This document shows, one piece after another, positions 34,869 through 42,778 of a DNA stretch of 64,000 nucleotides (positions within the stretch are counted from its first letter, which is position 1; each line of letters opens with the position of its first letter). The position numbers were made by a program, and so were the translations under genes. Origin of the DNA: Streptomyces angustmyceticus (GTDB taxonomy: Bacteria > Actinomycetota > Actinomycetes > Streptomycetales > Streptomycetaceae); contig NZ_CP082945.1 in assembly GCF_019933235.1 (NCBI RefSeq), positions 8,052,383 through 8,116,382 of the forward strand. Reading direction: 5' to 3'. The notes below the pieces were generated by a model. It ran no database searches and had not been told where the DNA came from. It worked only from the letters and a program-made list of their open reading frames with translations.

Positions 34869-35782
34869 CGACGAACGACGCACGCTTCGCGCTGACCGAC
34901 GCCGAGCGGGACCTGCTGCCGTCCGAGGAAGACGTGCGGTTCTACCAGGAGCACGGCTGGTATCTGTCGAAGAAGCTGCTGACCGACGAGGAGGCCGACC
35001 TGCTGAACTCCGCGGCCGACCGCTTCTACGCCGGCCACCGGGACCGCACCCTGCCGGCCCGGCCGCCGCGCCTGGCGTACTGGGAGCCGTCGAAGGGCGA
35101 TGTGCACCGGCACAACGACTACATCTTCTACGAGGACGAGACCATCCGCAGCATCCTGGCCAAGCCGCTGATCGCGGCGGTCGCGGCACGTATCGCGCGG
35201 ACCAGCCAGATACGGCTGTGGAACAGCACGCTCATCCACAAGCCGCAGCGTGCGGACGATGACCGCAACATCGTGCCGTGGCACTTCGACCGCCACTACT
35301 GGCAGACCTGCTCCTCCGACGAGATGCTCACCGCCTTCATCCCCTTCCACGACTGTGACGAGGAGATGGGGACGATCACGATGGTCGACGGCAGCCACCG
35401 CTGGAAGGAGACCGGCGGCGACGATTCCACCAGCCGCCACTTCGCCGACCGCGACCGGTCGGAGCTCGAGGACATGCTCTCCGAGAACGCCGCGTTCAAC
35501 AACGCTCAGGTGCGCAAGGTTCCGGTGAACATCCCCAAGGGACACATCAGCTTCCACCACTGCCGTACCTACCACGGCAGCGGTTACAACCTCAGCGACC
35601 GTCCCCGCCGGGCCATCTCGCTGCACCTGCAGGACCGGACCAACCAGTGGCGGCCCTTCGAGCTGTCCTCCGGCGACCTCGTCGTCTACAACAACGATGT
35701 GCTCGTCGGCAAGGACGAGAACGGCAACCCCGACTACCACGACGCGGACTTCTGCCCCGTCCTGTGGGAGGACCCCCGGTGA
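34865..35782 (+). CDS. phytanoyl-CoA dioxygenase (PhyH) family Fe(II)/2-oxoglutarate oxygenase
   Basis: 305 residues, ATG overlapping the previous stop. The iron triad is HxD in VPWHFDRHYW and the distal His in HHCRTYHGSG, followed by RRAISLHLQD where the arginine should hold 2-oxoglutarate. PhyH relatives in natural product clusters hydroxylate or halogen-free oxidise amino acids and polyketides. It sits between hmo and the HPG aminotransferase and is not part of the standard HPG route, so it may modify HPG or an HPG-derived product. Confidence 0.88.
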   Translation: MTTNDARFALTDAERDLLPSEEDVRFYQEHGWYLSKKLLTDEEADLLNSAADRFYAGHRDRTLPARPPRLAYWEPSKGDVHRHNDYIFYEDETIRSILAKPLIAAVAARIARTSQIRLWNSTLIHKPQRADDDRNIVPWHFDRHYWQTCSSDEMLTAFIPFHDCDEEMGTITMVDGSHRWKETGGDDSTSRHFADRDRSELEDMLSENAAFNNAQVRKVPVNIPKGHISFHHCRTYHGSGYNLSDRPRRAISLHLQDRTNQWRPFELSSGDLVVYNNDVLVGKDENGNPDYHDADFCPVLWEDPR

Positions 35783-37101
35783 GTCACGTTTCCCCGACCA
35801 CCGTGCTGGCCGCCGACGAGCTGCACGGCTCGCTCGGCGACCCGCTCATGGAAGTGATGAACTTCCTCAACGAGGTCACCTCCCGCTACCCGCAAGCGAT
35901 CTCCTTCGGGCCGGGCCGCCCCTACGAAGGGCTGTTCGAGGTCGAGCGGATCGGCGACTACCTCGACGCGTACACCCGGCACCTCTCCGAGGACCTGGGC
36001 CGGACCCCCGACGAGGTCCGGACACAGCTCTTCCAGTACGGGCGGACCAACGGCCAGATCCATGAGCTGGTGGCCCGCGCCCTGCGCAACGACGAGGCCA
36101 TCGACGCGGACCCCGCATCCCTCGTCGTCACCGTGGGCTGCCAGGAGGGCATGTTTCTCGCCCTTCGCGCGCTGTTCCGTGACTCCTCGGACGTCCTGCT
36201 GGTCTCCTCGCCCTGCTATGTCGGGATCACCGGAGCGGCCCGGCTGCTGGACATCGAGACCGTGCACGTGCCCGAGGGCGAGAACGGGATCGACCCGGAC
36301 GTCCTGCGACGGACCGTCGCCGACCTGCGAGCGGCCGGGAAACGGCCGCGCGCGCTCTACCTGGTTCCGGACTTCTCCAACCCCACCGGCACCTGCCTGC
36401 CCCTCCCCACACGCCACCGTCTGCTCGACATGGCCGAGGAGGAGGACCTGCTCCTCCTGGAGGACAATCCGTACGGATTCTTCACGCGCACCGGTACCGG
36501 CCTGCCCACGCTCAAGGCGCTGGACAGCCGGCGGCGCGTCATCTACCTCGGTTCCTTCGCCAAGACCTGCTTCCCCGGAGCCCGGGTCGGCTATGTGGTC
36601 GCCGACCAGCATGTCCAGGCGCCGGACGGCAGCCGTACGCTCCTGGCGGACGAACTGTCCAAGATCAAGGGCATGGTGACGGTCAACACCCCGGCGCTCA
36701 GCCAGGCGGTCATCGGGGGCATGCTCCTCACCCATGACTTCCGCCTGCGGGAGGCCAACAAGCCGGCCGCCGACTTCTACCAGGAGAACCTGAAGGTCCT
36801 GCTGGAGTCGCTCGACCGGCTGCTGCCTCCGGAGCGACGCGAGGCGGCAGGGATCCACTGGAACTCGCCCGAGGGCGGCTTCTTCCTCACCCTGACCCTG
36901 CCCGTCCCAGCGGACAACGCGCTGCTCGAAGAGTCCGCTCGCGAGCACGGGGTGATCTGGACGCCCATGAGTTACTTCTATCCGGATCCGGACAGCGGCG
37001 GACGGCACCAGATGAGGCTCTCCCTCAGCTATCTGACGCCTGCTCAAGTTGCCGAAGGAGCACGCCGTTTGGTCGGTCTGCTGGAACGGAGCTGCGCATG
37101 A
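35779..37101 (+). CDS. hpgT: 4-hydroxyphenylglycine aminotransferase (HpgT-like)
   Basis: 440 residues, fold-type I aminotransferase. The PLP lysine is at about 262 in YLGSFAKTCFPGARVG; other blocks are FGPGRPYEGLFEVE, LFQYGRTNGQIHELVA, VGCQEGMFLALRALF and PDFSNPTGTCLPL. The FGPGRPYEGLF start and the QYGRTNG segment are like HpgT of glycopeptide clusters. It transaminates 4-hydroxyphenylglyoxylate to L-HPG, usually with tyrosine as donor, which renews 4-hydroxyphenylpyruvate. GTG and stop overlap both neighbours. Confidence 0.87.
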   Translation: MSHVSPTTVLAADELHGSLGDPLMEVMNFLNEVTSRYPQAISFGPGRPYEGLFEVERIGDYLDAYTRHLSEDLGRTPDEVRTQLFQYGRTNGQIHELVARALRNDEAIDADPASLVVTVGCQEGMFLALRALFRDSSDVLLVSSPCYVGITGAARLLDIETVHVPEGENGIDPDVLRRTVADLRAAGKRPRALYLVPDFSNPTGTCLPLPTRHRLLDMAEEEDLLLLEDNPYGFFTRTGTGLPTLKALDSRRRVIYLGSFAKTCFPGARVGYVVADQHVQAPDGSRTLLADELSKIKGMVTVNTPALSQAVIGGMLLTHDFRLREANKPAADFYQENLKVLLESLDRLLPPERREAAGIHWNSPEGGFFLTLTLPVPADNALLEESAREHGVIWTPMSYFYPDPDSGGRHQMRLSLSYLTPAQVAEGARRLVGLLERSCA

Positions 37102-38051
37102 ACGCCTTCCTGTACGTGGTGACGGTGCTGATCTGGGGCTCCACCTGGCTGGCCATCAAGGGCCAGCTCGGGGACGTACACCCCACGGCATCGATCGCCT
37201 ACCGGTTCGCGCTGGCGGCCGTCATCCTGCTGGCCTGGGCGCGCCTGCGCGGGCTGCCGCTGCGCTATCCGGCACGCGTGCACGGGCAGTTCGCCCTCAT
37301 GGGCGCGCTGATGTTCTCCACCAACTTCGTGTGCTTCTACTTCGCCGAGCAGCACCTCACCACCGGCCTCGTCTCGATCATCTTCGCGATGTCGCTGGTG
37401 GTGAACATGGCGTTCGCCCGCCTCTTCTTCAAGCGCGCGATCACCGCGAAGATGCTCCTCGGCGGAGCGATCGGGCTGCTGGGGATCGGTACGGTGTTCT
37501 GGCCGGAGTTCCAGAACTTCGGCCTCTCCTCCGGATCGGGGCAGGGCATCGTGCTCTCGGCCCTCGGCACCCTGGTGTTCTGCCTGGGCAATGTGGTCTC
37601 CGGCAAGACCCAGGCCGCGGGCATCCCGGTGATCCAGGGCACCGGGTACGCCATGGCGTACGGAGCGCTGCTGATGGCCCCGTTCGCCGTGTTCTTCGGG
37701 CACGGGGCCCTGTTCGACCCGACGCCGCAGTACGCCGGCTCGCTCGTCTATCTCGCCGTCTTCGGCTCGGTGATCGGCTTCGGTGCCTATCTCACCCTGC
37801 TCGGCCGGATCGGCGGCGAGCGCGCCGCGTACGCGATGGTGCTCTTCCCGATCGTGGCGCTCCTGCTGTCCACGGTGTTCGAGGAGTTCCACTGGACGGC
37901 GCGGGACCTGGCGGGCGTCTTCCTGATCCTGGTCGGCAACGCCGTGATGCTGACCAACCCCGCGCTGCTACGGCGGCTGACCGGAGACCGCTTCCCCGCG
38001 CCGCCGGCGGAACCGGCCGAGCCGGCGGCCCAGAGCGCCGCCGACCGGTAG
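37098..38051 (+). CDS. EamA/DMT-family transporter, probable exporter
   Basis: 317 residues with ten predicted membrane segments in two EamA repeats, beginning FLYVVTVLIWGSTWLAIKGQ and ending with a short Pro/Ala tail. EamA proteins often export amino acids or small metabolites. Its ATG overlaps the aminotransferase stop by 4 bases, so it belongs to the operon and may export HPG or a derivative. An imperfect hairpin follows it. Confidence 0.9.
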   Translation: MNAFLYVVTVLIWGSTWLAIKGQLGDVHPTASIAYRFALAAVILLAWARLRGLPLRYPARVHGQFALMGALMFSTNFVCFYFAEQHLTTGLVSIIFAMSLVVNMAFARLFFKRAITAKMLLGGAIGLLGIGTVFWPEFQNFGLSSGSGQGIVLSALGTLVFCLGNVVSGKTQAAGIPVIQGTGYAMAYGALLMAPFAVFFGHGALFDPTPQYAGSLVYLAVFGSVIGFGAYLTLLGRIGGERAAYAMVLFPIVALLLSTVFEEFHWTARDLAGVFLILVGNAVMLTNPALLRRLTGDRFPAPPAEPAEPAAQSAADR

Positions 38052-38065
38052 CCCCGTCCCAAGGT

Positions 38066-38104
38066 CCGTCCGGGCCCGTCCACTTCCCGGATGGGCCGGG
38101 ACGG
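38066..38104 (+). terminator. imperfect hairpin between eamA and prephenate dehydrogenase genes
   Basis: A 16-base stem (38066-38081 with 38089-38104) with two mismatches and a 7-base loop. It may lower read-through into the last gene of the operon. Confidence 0.5.
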
Positions 38105-38140
38105 TCGCGCCCCATCCCGCCACGGTCGAGGAGCGACACC

Positions 38141-39226
38141 TTGCACACCGCCGCAGTCGTCGGAACCGGTCTCATCGGCACATCGATCGCCCTGGCACTG
38201 ACCGGCCGGGGAGTCACCACCCACCTCATCGACCGCGACCCCCACAGCATCCGGATCGCCGCGGCGCGCGGCGCGGGGACGCCCGCACCACCTTCGGCAC
38301 CCGTGGACATCGCCGTCATCTGCGTGCCGCCCTCGGACGTCGCCAGGACCATCGCGGGCCACCAGAAGGCCGAGCTGGCCAGGGTGTACACGGATGTGGC
38401 GAGCGTCAAAGCGCTGCCGCACGCCGAATGCCTGGCCCTCGGCTGCGACACCGCCGCCCTGGTGGGCGGGCATCCGCTGGCCGGGCGGGAACGCTCCGGG
38501 CCGCTCCCGGCCCGTGCCGACCTCTTCCAGGACCGTCACTGGGTGCTCACCCCGACCCCGGAAACCACCGAAGCCGCCCTCAACCGCGCCCTGGAGCTGG
38601 TGTCGCTGTGCGGCGCCGTCCCGGTACTGCTCGATCCGCCGGACCACGACCGGGCGGTGGCCCTCGTCTCCCACCTGCCGCACCTGGTGGCGAGCCTCAC
38701 CGCGGCCCGGCTGCTGGAGGGGGAGGACCACGCGGTGCGGCTGGCCGGCCGCGGTGTGCGGGACGTCACCAGAATCGCCGCCGGCGACGCCGGGCTGTGG
38801 ACGGACATCCTCGCCGCGAACGCCCCCGCCGTCAGCGCGCTGCTCACCCAGCTCACCGCGGACCTGCAAAGAACGGCCGACGCGCTGGACCGGCTGACCG
38901 AAGGAGGACCGGAGCAGCAGGACGGCGCACTGGCGGACCTGACCGACATGCTGCGGCGCGGCATCGAGGGCCGGGCCCGCATCGCGACCACCCACGGCAA
39001 CGGAGGCGCGGGCTCCCGCACCGTGCTCTCGGTCTCCCTCGGTGACCGGGACCGCCGCCTGGAACGGCTGCTCGACGATGTGACCGAGGCACGGGTGGAC
39101 CTGGAGGACCTGCTGCTTCCGGAGACGACGGCACCGCCGCGCAGCGCGGTCGAGCTCCTGGTCGCACCGGACGTGGCACGCCCCCTCACCGACGCCCTCC
39201 GCGACCGGGGCTGGGCGGTCGGGTAG
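38141..39226 (+). CDS. prephenate dehydrogenase
   Basis: About 361 residues, starting at TTG 38141 with GAGGAG 7 bases upstream. NAD site AAVVGTGLIGTSIALAL; prephenate site VGGHPLAGRERSGP. It makes 4-hydroxyphenylpyruvate from prephenate and so supplies the substrate of HmaS. The C-terminal 80 residues look like a small regulatory (ACT-like) part (RTVLSVSLGDRDRRLERLL). HPG clusters (glycopeptides, CDA) often carry such a dedicated copy free of normal feedback control. Confidence 0.9.
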   Translation: MHTAAVVGTGLIGTSIALALTGRGVTTHLIDRDPHSIRIAAARGAGTPAPPSAPVDIAVICVPPSDVARTIAGHQKAELARVYTDVASVKALPHAECLALGCDTAALVGGHPLAGRERSGPLPARADLFQDRHWVLTPTPETTEAALNRALELVSLCGAVPVLLDPPDHDRAVALVSHLPHLVASLTAARLLEGEDHAVRLAGRGVRDVTRIAAGDAGLWTDILAANAPAVSALLTQLTADLQRTADALDRLTEGGPEQQDGALADLTDMLRRGIEGRARIATTHGNGGAGSRTVLSVSLGDRDRRLERLLDDVTEARVDLEDLLLPETTAPPRSAVELLVAPDVARPLTDALRDRGWAVG

Positions 39227-39569
39227 GGCCCCGCCGTGCGCGTATCGGGACGGGAGCGCTGACGCCTCGGCGCGGTGATGCCGGGGGCCGGTCGCGAGGT
39301 TTCGTCTTCGCGGGCCGGCTCCCTGTGGTTGCCGCTGCGGGAGCGTTCCGCGCGTTTCGGCGGACACTGCGCCGCAAGGGGCATCACGGTCCGCGTCTCC
39401 GGGAAGGACGGTGTGCGTGTCACGGTTTGGACCGCCCGAAGACAACGACGCCTTTTTGCGCGCGGTCCAGAGTTTCGCTGTCTCGTAAGGCCGTCAACTT
39501 CGTGGGGCGAGCGGCCTGATGAGCAATGGAGCACTGGAAAGCCCACCTTCGACCACCTGGGAGAATCAC
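39227..39569. other. intergenic region
   Basis: 343 bases after the HPG operon. No clear gene or hairpin was seen; an in-frame extension of the next gene to 39519 is possible but not favoured. Confidence 0.5.
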
Positions 39570-39929
39570 ATGCCGCACATCACCGTTGACTACGACGCGC
39601 CCTTGGACGGCTTCTTCGACCGCCGCCGCTTCGCACTCGAACTGCACACCCTGGCCGCCAAAACGGTCGACGGCATCACCGTCGAAAGCTGCAAGACACG
39701 CTTCCGGCGCCTCGACGAAGCCGTCATCGCCAACGGAGAGCCCGGACAGGCTCTGATCCACATCGATTTCGCGATCCTGCCGGGCCGCACGACGGAGACC
39801 AAGGCCGCACTCAGCCAAGCGGTACTCGACCTGGTGCGCAGTCACACGGCGGCAGTGCCCGACACGGTCGTCCACGCCTCCGTGGACGTGTCCGACCTCA
39901 GCGGCGCCTACCGCAAGCACGTCCAATGA
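39570..39929 (+). CDS. 5-carboxymethyl-2-hydroxymuconate isomerase (CHMI)-like tautomerase
   Basis: About 119 residues. ATG 39570 is chosen because tautomerases need Pro as residue 2 (the catalytic N-terminal proline after Met removal) and the protein then starts MPHITVDYD, with GGGAGA upstream. Other conserved parts are DGITVESCKTRFRRLDEA and ALIHIDFAILPGRTTETK. CHMI works in homoprotocatechuate breakdown, but no other gene of that pathway is here, so the role is open. Confidence 0.85.
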   Translation: MPHITVDYDAPLDGFFDRRRFALELHTLAAKTVDGITVESCKTRFRRLDEAVIANGEPGQALIHIDFAILPGRTTETKAALSQAVLDLVRSHTAAVPDTVVHASVDVSDLSGAYRKHVQ

Positions 39930-40329
39930 TCCGCCCGTGACGGACCGGCATCCGGCGATCTGGCCTCACGACCACGGGACGCTCGACGGCGGCGACAACA
40001 ACTCGTATCCGGGGAAGTCGGCGGAGAGCCGGTGAATGTGACCGGTCCTGCGCAAGGGCCTCGAGGACAACAACCCCGGCGCCCTCCGCTCGCGCGCAGA
40101 CCACGAGAAGACAGCCCCTGCACCCCGCACAGCCAGTGACTCATCTCCGCGCAAAATGTTCACGTAGTTCCAGCCACCGGGGCGGTTATAGATTCGCCTG
40201 TCGGGAAGTGGGGTGCCCGTCGCCGAGTGGCTTGGTTTGCGGTGGTCGGTCGCTTGTTGTGGTCTCGGCGTGGTCTGCAGCGCTGGTTGGTGATCGGTGG
40301 GAACGGCTGCGGGCGTTCCCGCGCGGTGT
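39930..40329. other. gap at the left border of the decayed region
   Basis: About 400 bases with only short chance frames. It marks the change from intact metabolic operons to broken genes and recombinases. No attachment site or inverted repeat could be set with confidence. Confidence 0.4.
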
Positions 40330-40955
40330 CTGGCAGAGTCCCTGACCGTGTCGGTGATGACGTGGCTGCCGGCCGGCAGGTATGTGATGTGCCGAACAGG
40401 TTGTGGCGTGCGGGCGTACGAACCGCTGGGAGACGTTCGGCGCCGTGTTCACGGCCGCCGGCTTCCCGGTGCCCACGACCGTGCGGGACGTTTCCGAGCA
40501 CTACCTGATGTGGGGTCTGGCGCGCCGCGAGGAGACACCGGACGGCACCCGATGGTCCGTGCCCGCCGCGCTGCCGCTGCCTGGTGACCTGCTGCCTTTG
40601 GACGCCGACCTCACCAAACGGCTCGAATGGATCCGCTGGACGACGCGCACCGGCCCGCTCGTCAACGGGCTCATCGAATACCTGGTCGATGATCTGGGCG
40701 AGCCGCAGAGGTACTCACCTTTCTGGACCGCCTGGCGGCTGCCACCGCGGCGATGCCGACGATGTCCGCATCGCCTTTGCGGAACTCGTTGAGGCTGGTG
40801 ACGCTCAGGTGCGTCGAGGGCAGGAGCAGGCCGACGCGGAACGGCTGGAGGCGCATCAGCGCTTCCGCCTGGTCATGAACTGGGATCACTGCCACAAGAC
40901 GCGGATGCGGCTGAGCGTAGGCCGACGGCGAGCGACTGAGACGGGCCCTGCGTAG
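40330..40955 (+). pseudogene. broken DUF6042-like gene
   Basis: Pieces of one protein occur in successive frames: LTVSVMTWLPAGR near 40345, then AAGFPVPTTVRDVSEHYLM with ALPLPGDLLPLDADLTKRL (40450-40700), then EVLTFLDRLAAATAA (about 40705-40750), then DADDVRIAFAELVEAGDAQV and HQRFRLVMNWDHCHKTRM to 40955. The order and spacing match what I recall of DUF6042 proteins of Streptomyces. At least three frame changes are needed, so the gene is inactive, or the read is poor here. Confidence 0.55.
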
Positions 40956-40979
40956 TCCGCAGCTCAGTGAGAGCAGGTC

Positions 40980-41551
40980 GTGTCAGTGGCCGTCGCTATC
41001 GTGCCGGGTGTGGTGGGAACTGAAGACACACGCCTCAGCGTGGTCCGCGGCAACAGCGCCTCGGGGAAGTCGTCCGTCGCGGCCGGCCTGCGCGAGAAGT
41101 TCGGCCGCAACCTCGCGATCGTCGGCCAGGACAATCTGCGCCGGATCGTGCTGCGCGAACGTGACCGGCCCGGTGGCGCGAACATCGGCCTGATCGACCT
41201 CACTGCCCGCTACGCCCTGGACGACGGCTTCCACGTCGTCGTGGAAGGCATCCTGTACGCCGACCGCTACGGCTCGGTGCTCCAGGACCTGGTGCGCGCC
41301 CACCGTGGCGTCTCGCGCTGCTACTACCGCAACGTGCCCTACACGGAGACGCTGCTCCGGCACGCGACGAAACCCGATGCCGAGTACCTCAAGCACGTCA
41401 TCGCCGACCACCTGCGCAACTGGTACGGGGAGAAAGACCTGCTGCCCGACGGCTTGGAGACCGTCATCGACCCGTCCAGCACCCTGGACGACACCATCCA
41501 GCAGATCCTGCACGAGAGCGGCCTGGCAGGGTGGTCCCGATCGACTGCTAA
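40980..41551 (+). CDS. AAA/P-loop kinase-like protein with displaced stop codon
   Basis: About 185 residues of a zeta-toxin/APH-like small kinase common in Streptomyces: P-loop VRGNSASGKSSVAA, VGQDNLRRIVLRERD, GFHVVVEGILYADRYG, and AEYLKHVIADHLRNWYGEKD. The expected stop TAA (41549-41551) sits in another frame just before a perfect terminator hairpin. One base missing near the GGG at about 41530 would explain this. As written, the frame does not stop and runs to 42413 through an integrase. I read it as a once normal gene with a late frameshift. Confidence 0.7.
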
Positions 41552-41555
41552 CGAT

Positions 41556-41581
41556 GCGGCCCGCTGGAAACAGCGGGCCGC
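41556..41581 (+). terminator. perfect 11-bp hairpin with GAAA loop
   Basis: GCGGCCCGCTG-GAAA-CAGCGGGCCGC, five bases after the displaced kinase stop. It looks like the kinase terminator. The open frame reading through it is further evidence that the kinase-integrase joining is not original. Confidence 0.8.
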
Positions 41582-41672
41582 CTGCGCCTGTTGCGCGATC
41601 CGGCCCCGGAGCAGACGCCCGCGACATCCTGTTGTCAGTGCCGGACAGGAGATCGTTCGTGGGGACGGTCGG

Positions 41673-42778
41673 GTGTCCTACACGATCGTGGACACGGACT
41701 GCACGCTTGTGGCGGAGGCGGACGGGTTCCTGCGTACCTGCCGGGCGGGCACGGACCGTACGTACGCGTATGTGCTGGTGGATCATCTGCGGTGGCTGCG
41801 GTTCGCGGGCCTGAACACGGAGTCGGTGTCGCTTGAGGACGTGCGGCACTACATGGCCGCTCTCGGAGCGGATTACCCGGGGCCGTTCGGTCTGCCGTGG
41901 CGCGAGGGGAAACGCCCCTACGGACACAGCGCACTGAAGACCGTCGCGGCCTGTCTGAAGGGCTTCTGCCTTCACCTGGGCACCCACGGCGTGAACCCGG
42001 CACTGGCGGAGGCACTGCGCGTGACCCGTTTGCCGACGCGGGCGGACCGCCGGCGGGCGATGCTCGGGCACGTCCTGCACAGCATGCCCGCGAATCCTCT
42101 GGCTCCGGCGGAGCGGATGCGCCGGCATCCGAAGATGCTGCCGGAAGGTGCCCGGGAGGCGTTGCTGGTGGCGGTGTCGTGCGCGCGGGGCCGGATGGTG
42201 GTCACGTGGCTGGCCGACGGCGGGTTCCGGATCGGTGAGCTGTGCGGGCTGCGTCTGGTCGACCTGCACTTGCGCGAGCAGGCCGCGTGCGGTCAATGCC
42301 GGGGGCCGCACGTGCACATCTGTCACCGTGAGGACAACGCCAACCGGGCCCGGGTGAAGACCAAGTCCCCTGGACGTCGCAGGACGGCAGTGGTGGGACG
42401 GTGCGCCGGGTGAGTCCGGCGATGATTCACACCTACTTCGAGTACATCACCACCCAGTACCCCGCCCAGACCGCTCACGACATGCTCCTGGTCAGTCTGC
42501 ACGGCCCCACCCGGGGGCAGCCGTGGACCACGGCCGCGGCCCGCGGCGTGCTGCGCCGGTCCGCAACCCGTGTGGAGATCGGCCGGGTGGTCCCGCACGC
42601 CTTCCGGCACAGCTTCGCCACCGCGGTGCTGGACGCCGCACGGGGCAACGCTGTGATCGCGCGTGACGCCGGCGGCTGGGCCTCAGCGGCGACCGTCGAG
42701 CAGGTCTACGGCCACGTAGACGTCCACGACCCGGTCTTCACCGCAGCGCTGGAGCAGGTCTGGGGGACACAGCCGTGA
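41673..42778 (+). pseudogene. tyrosine recombinase/integrase, frameshifted
   Basis: Residues from a GTG at 41673 show the SAM-like N-terminal domain (TYAYVLVDHLRWLRF, LEDVRHYMAAL) and the first catalytic arginine in DGGFRIGELCGLRLVDL. After KTKS near 42370 the frame shifts by one base; the other frame continues RRVSPAMIHTYFEYITTQ and carries the rest of the active site (VPHAFRHSFATAVL, GWASAATVEQVYGHVD) to 42778. A missing C in a C4 run would restore one protein of about 368 residues. The pair with the next gene resembles the two-recombinase modules of Tn554-like elements. Confidence 0.8.
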
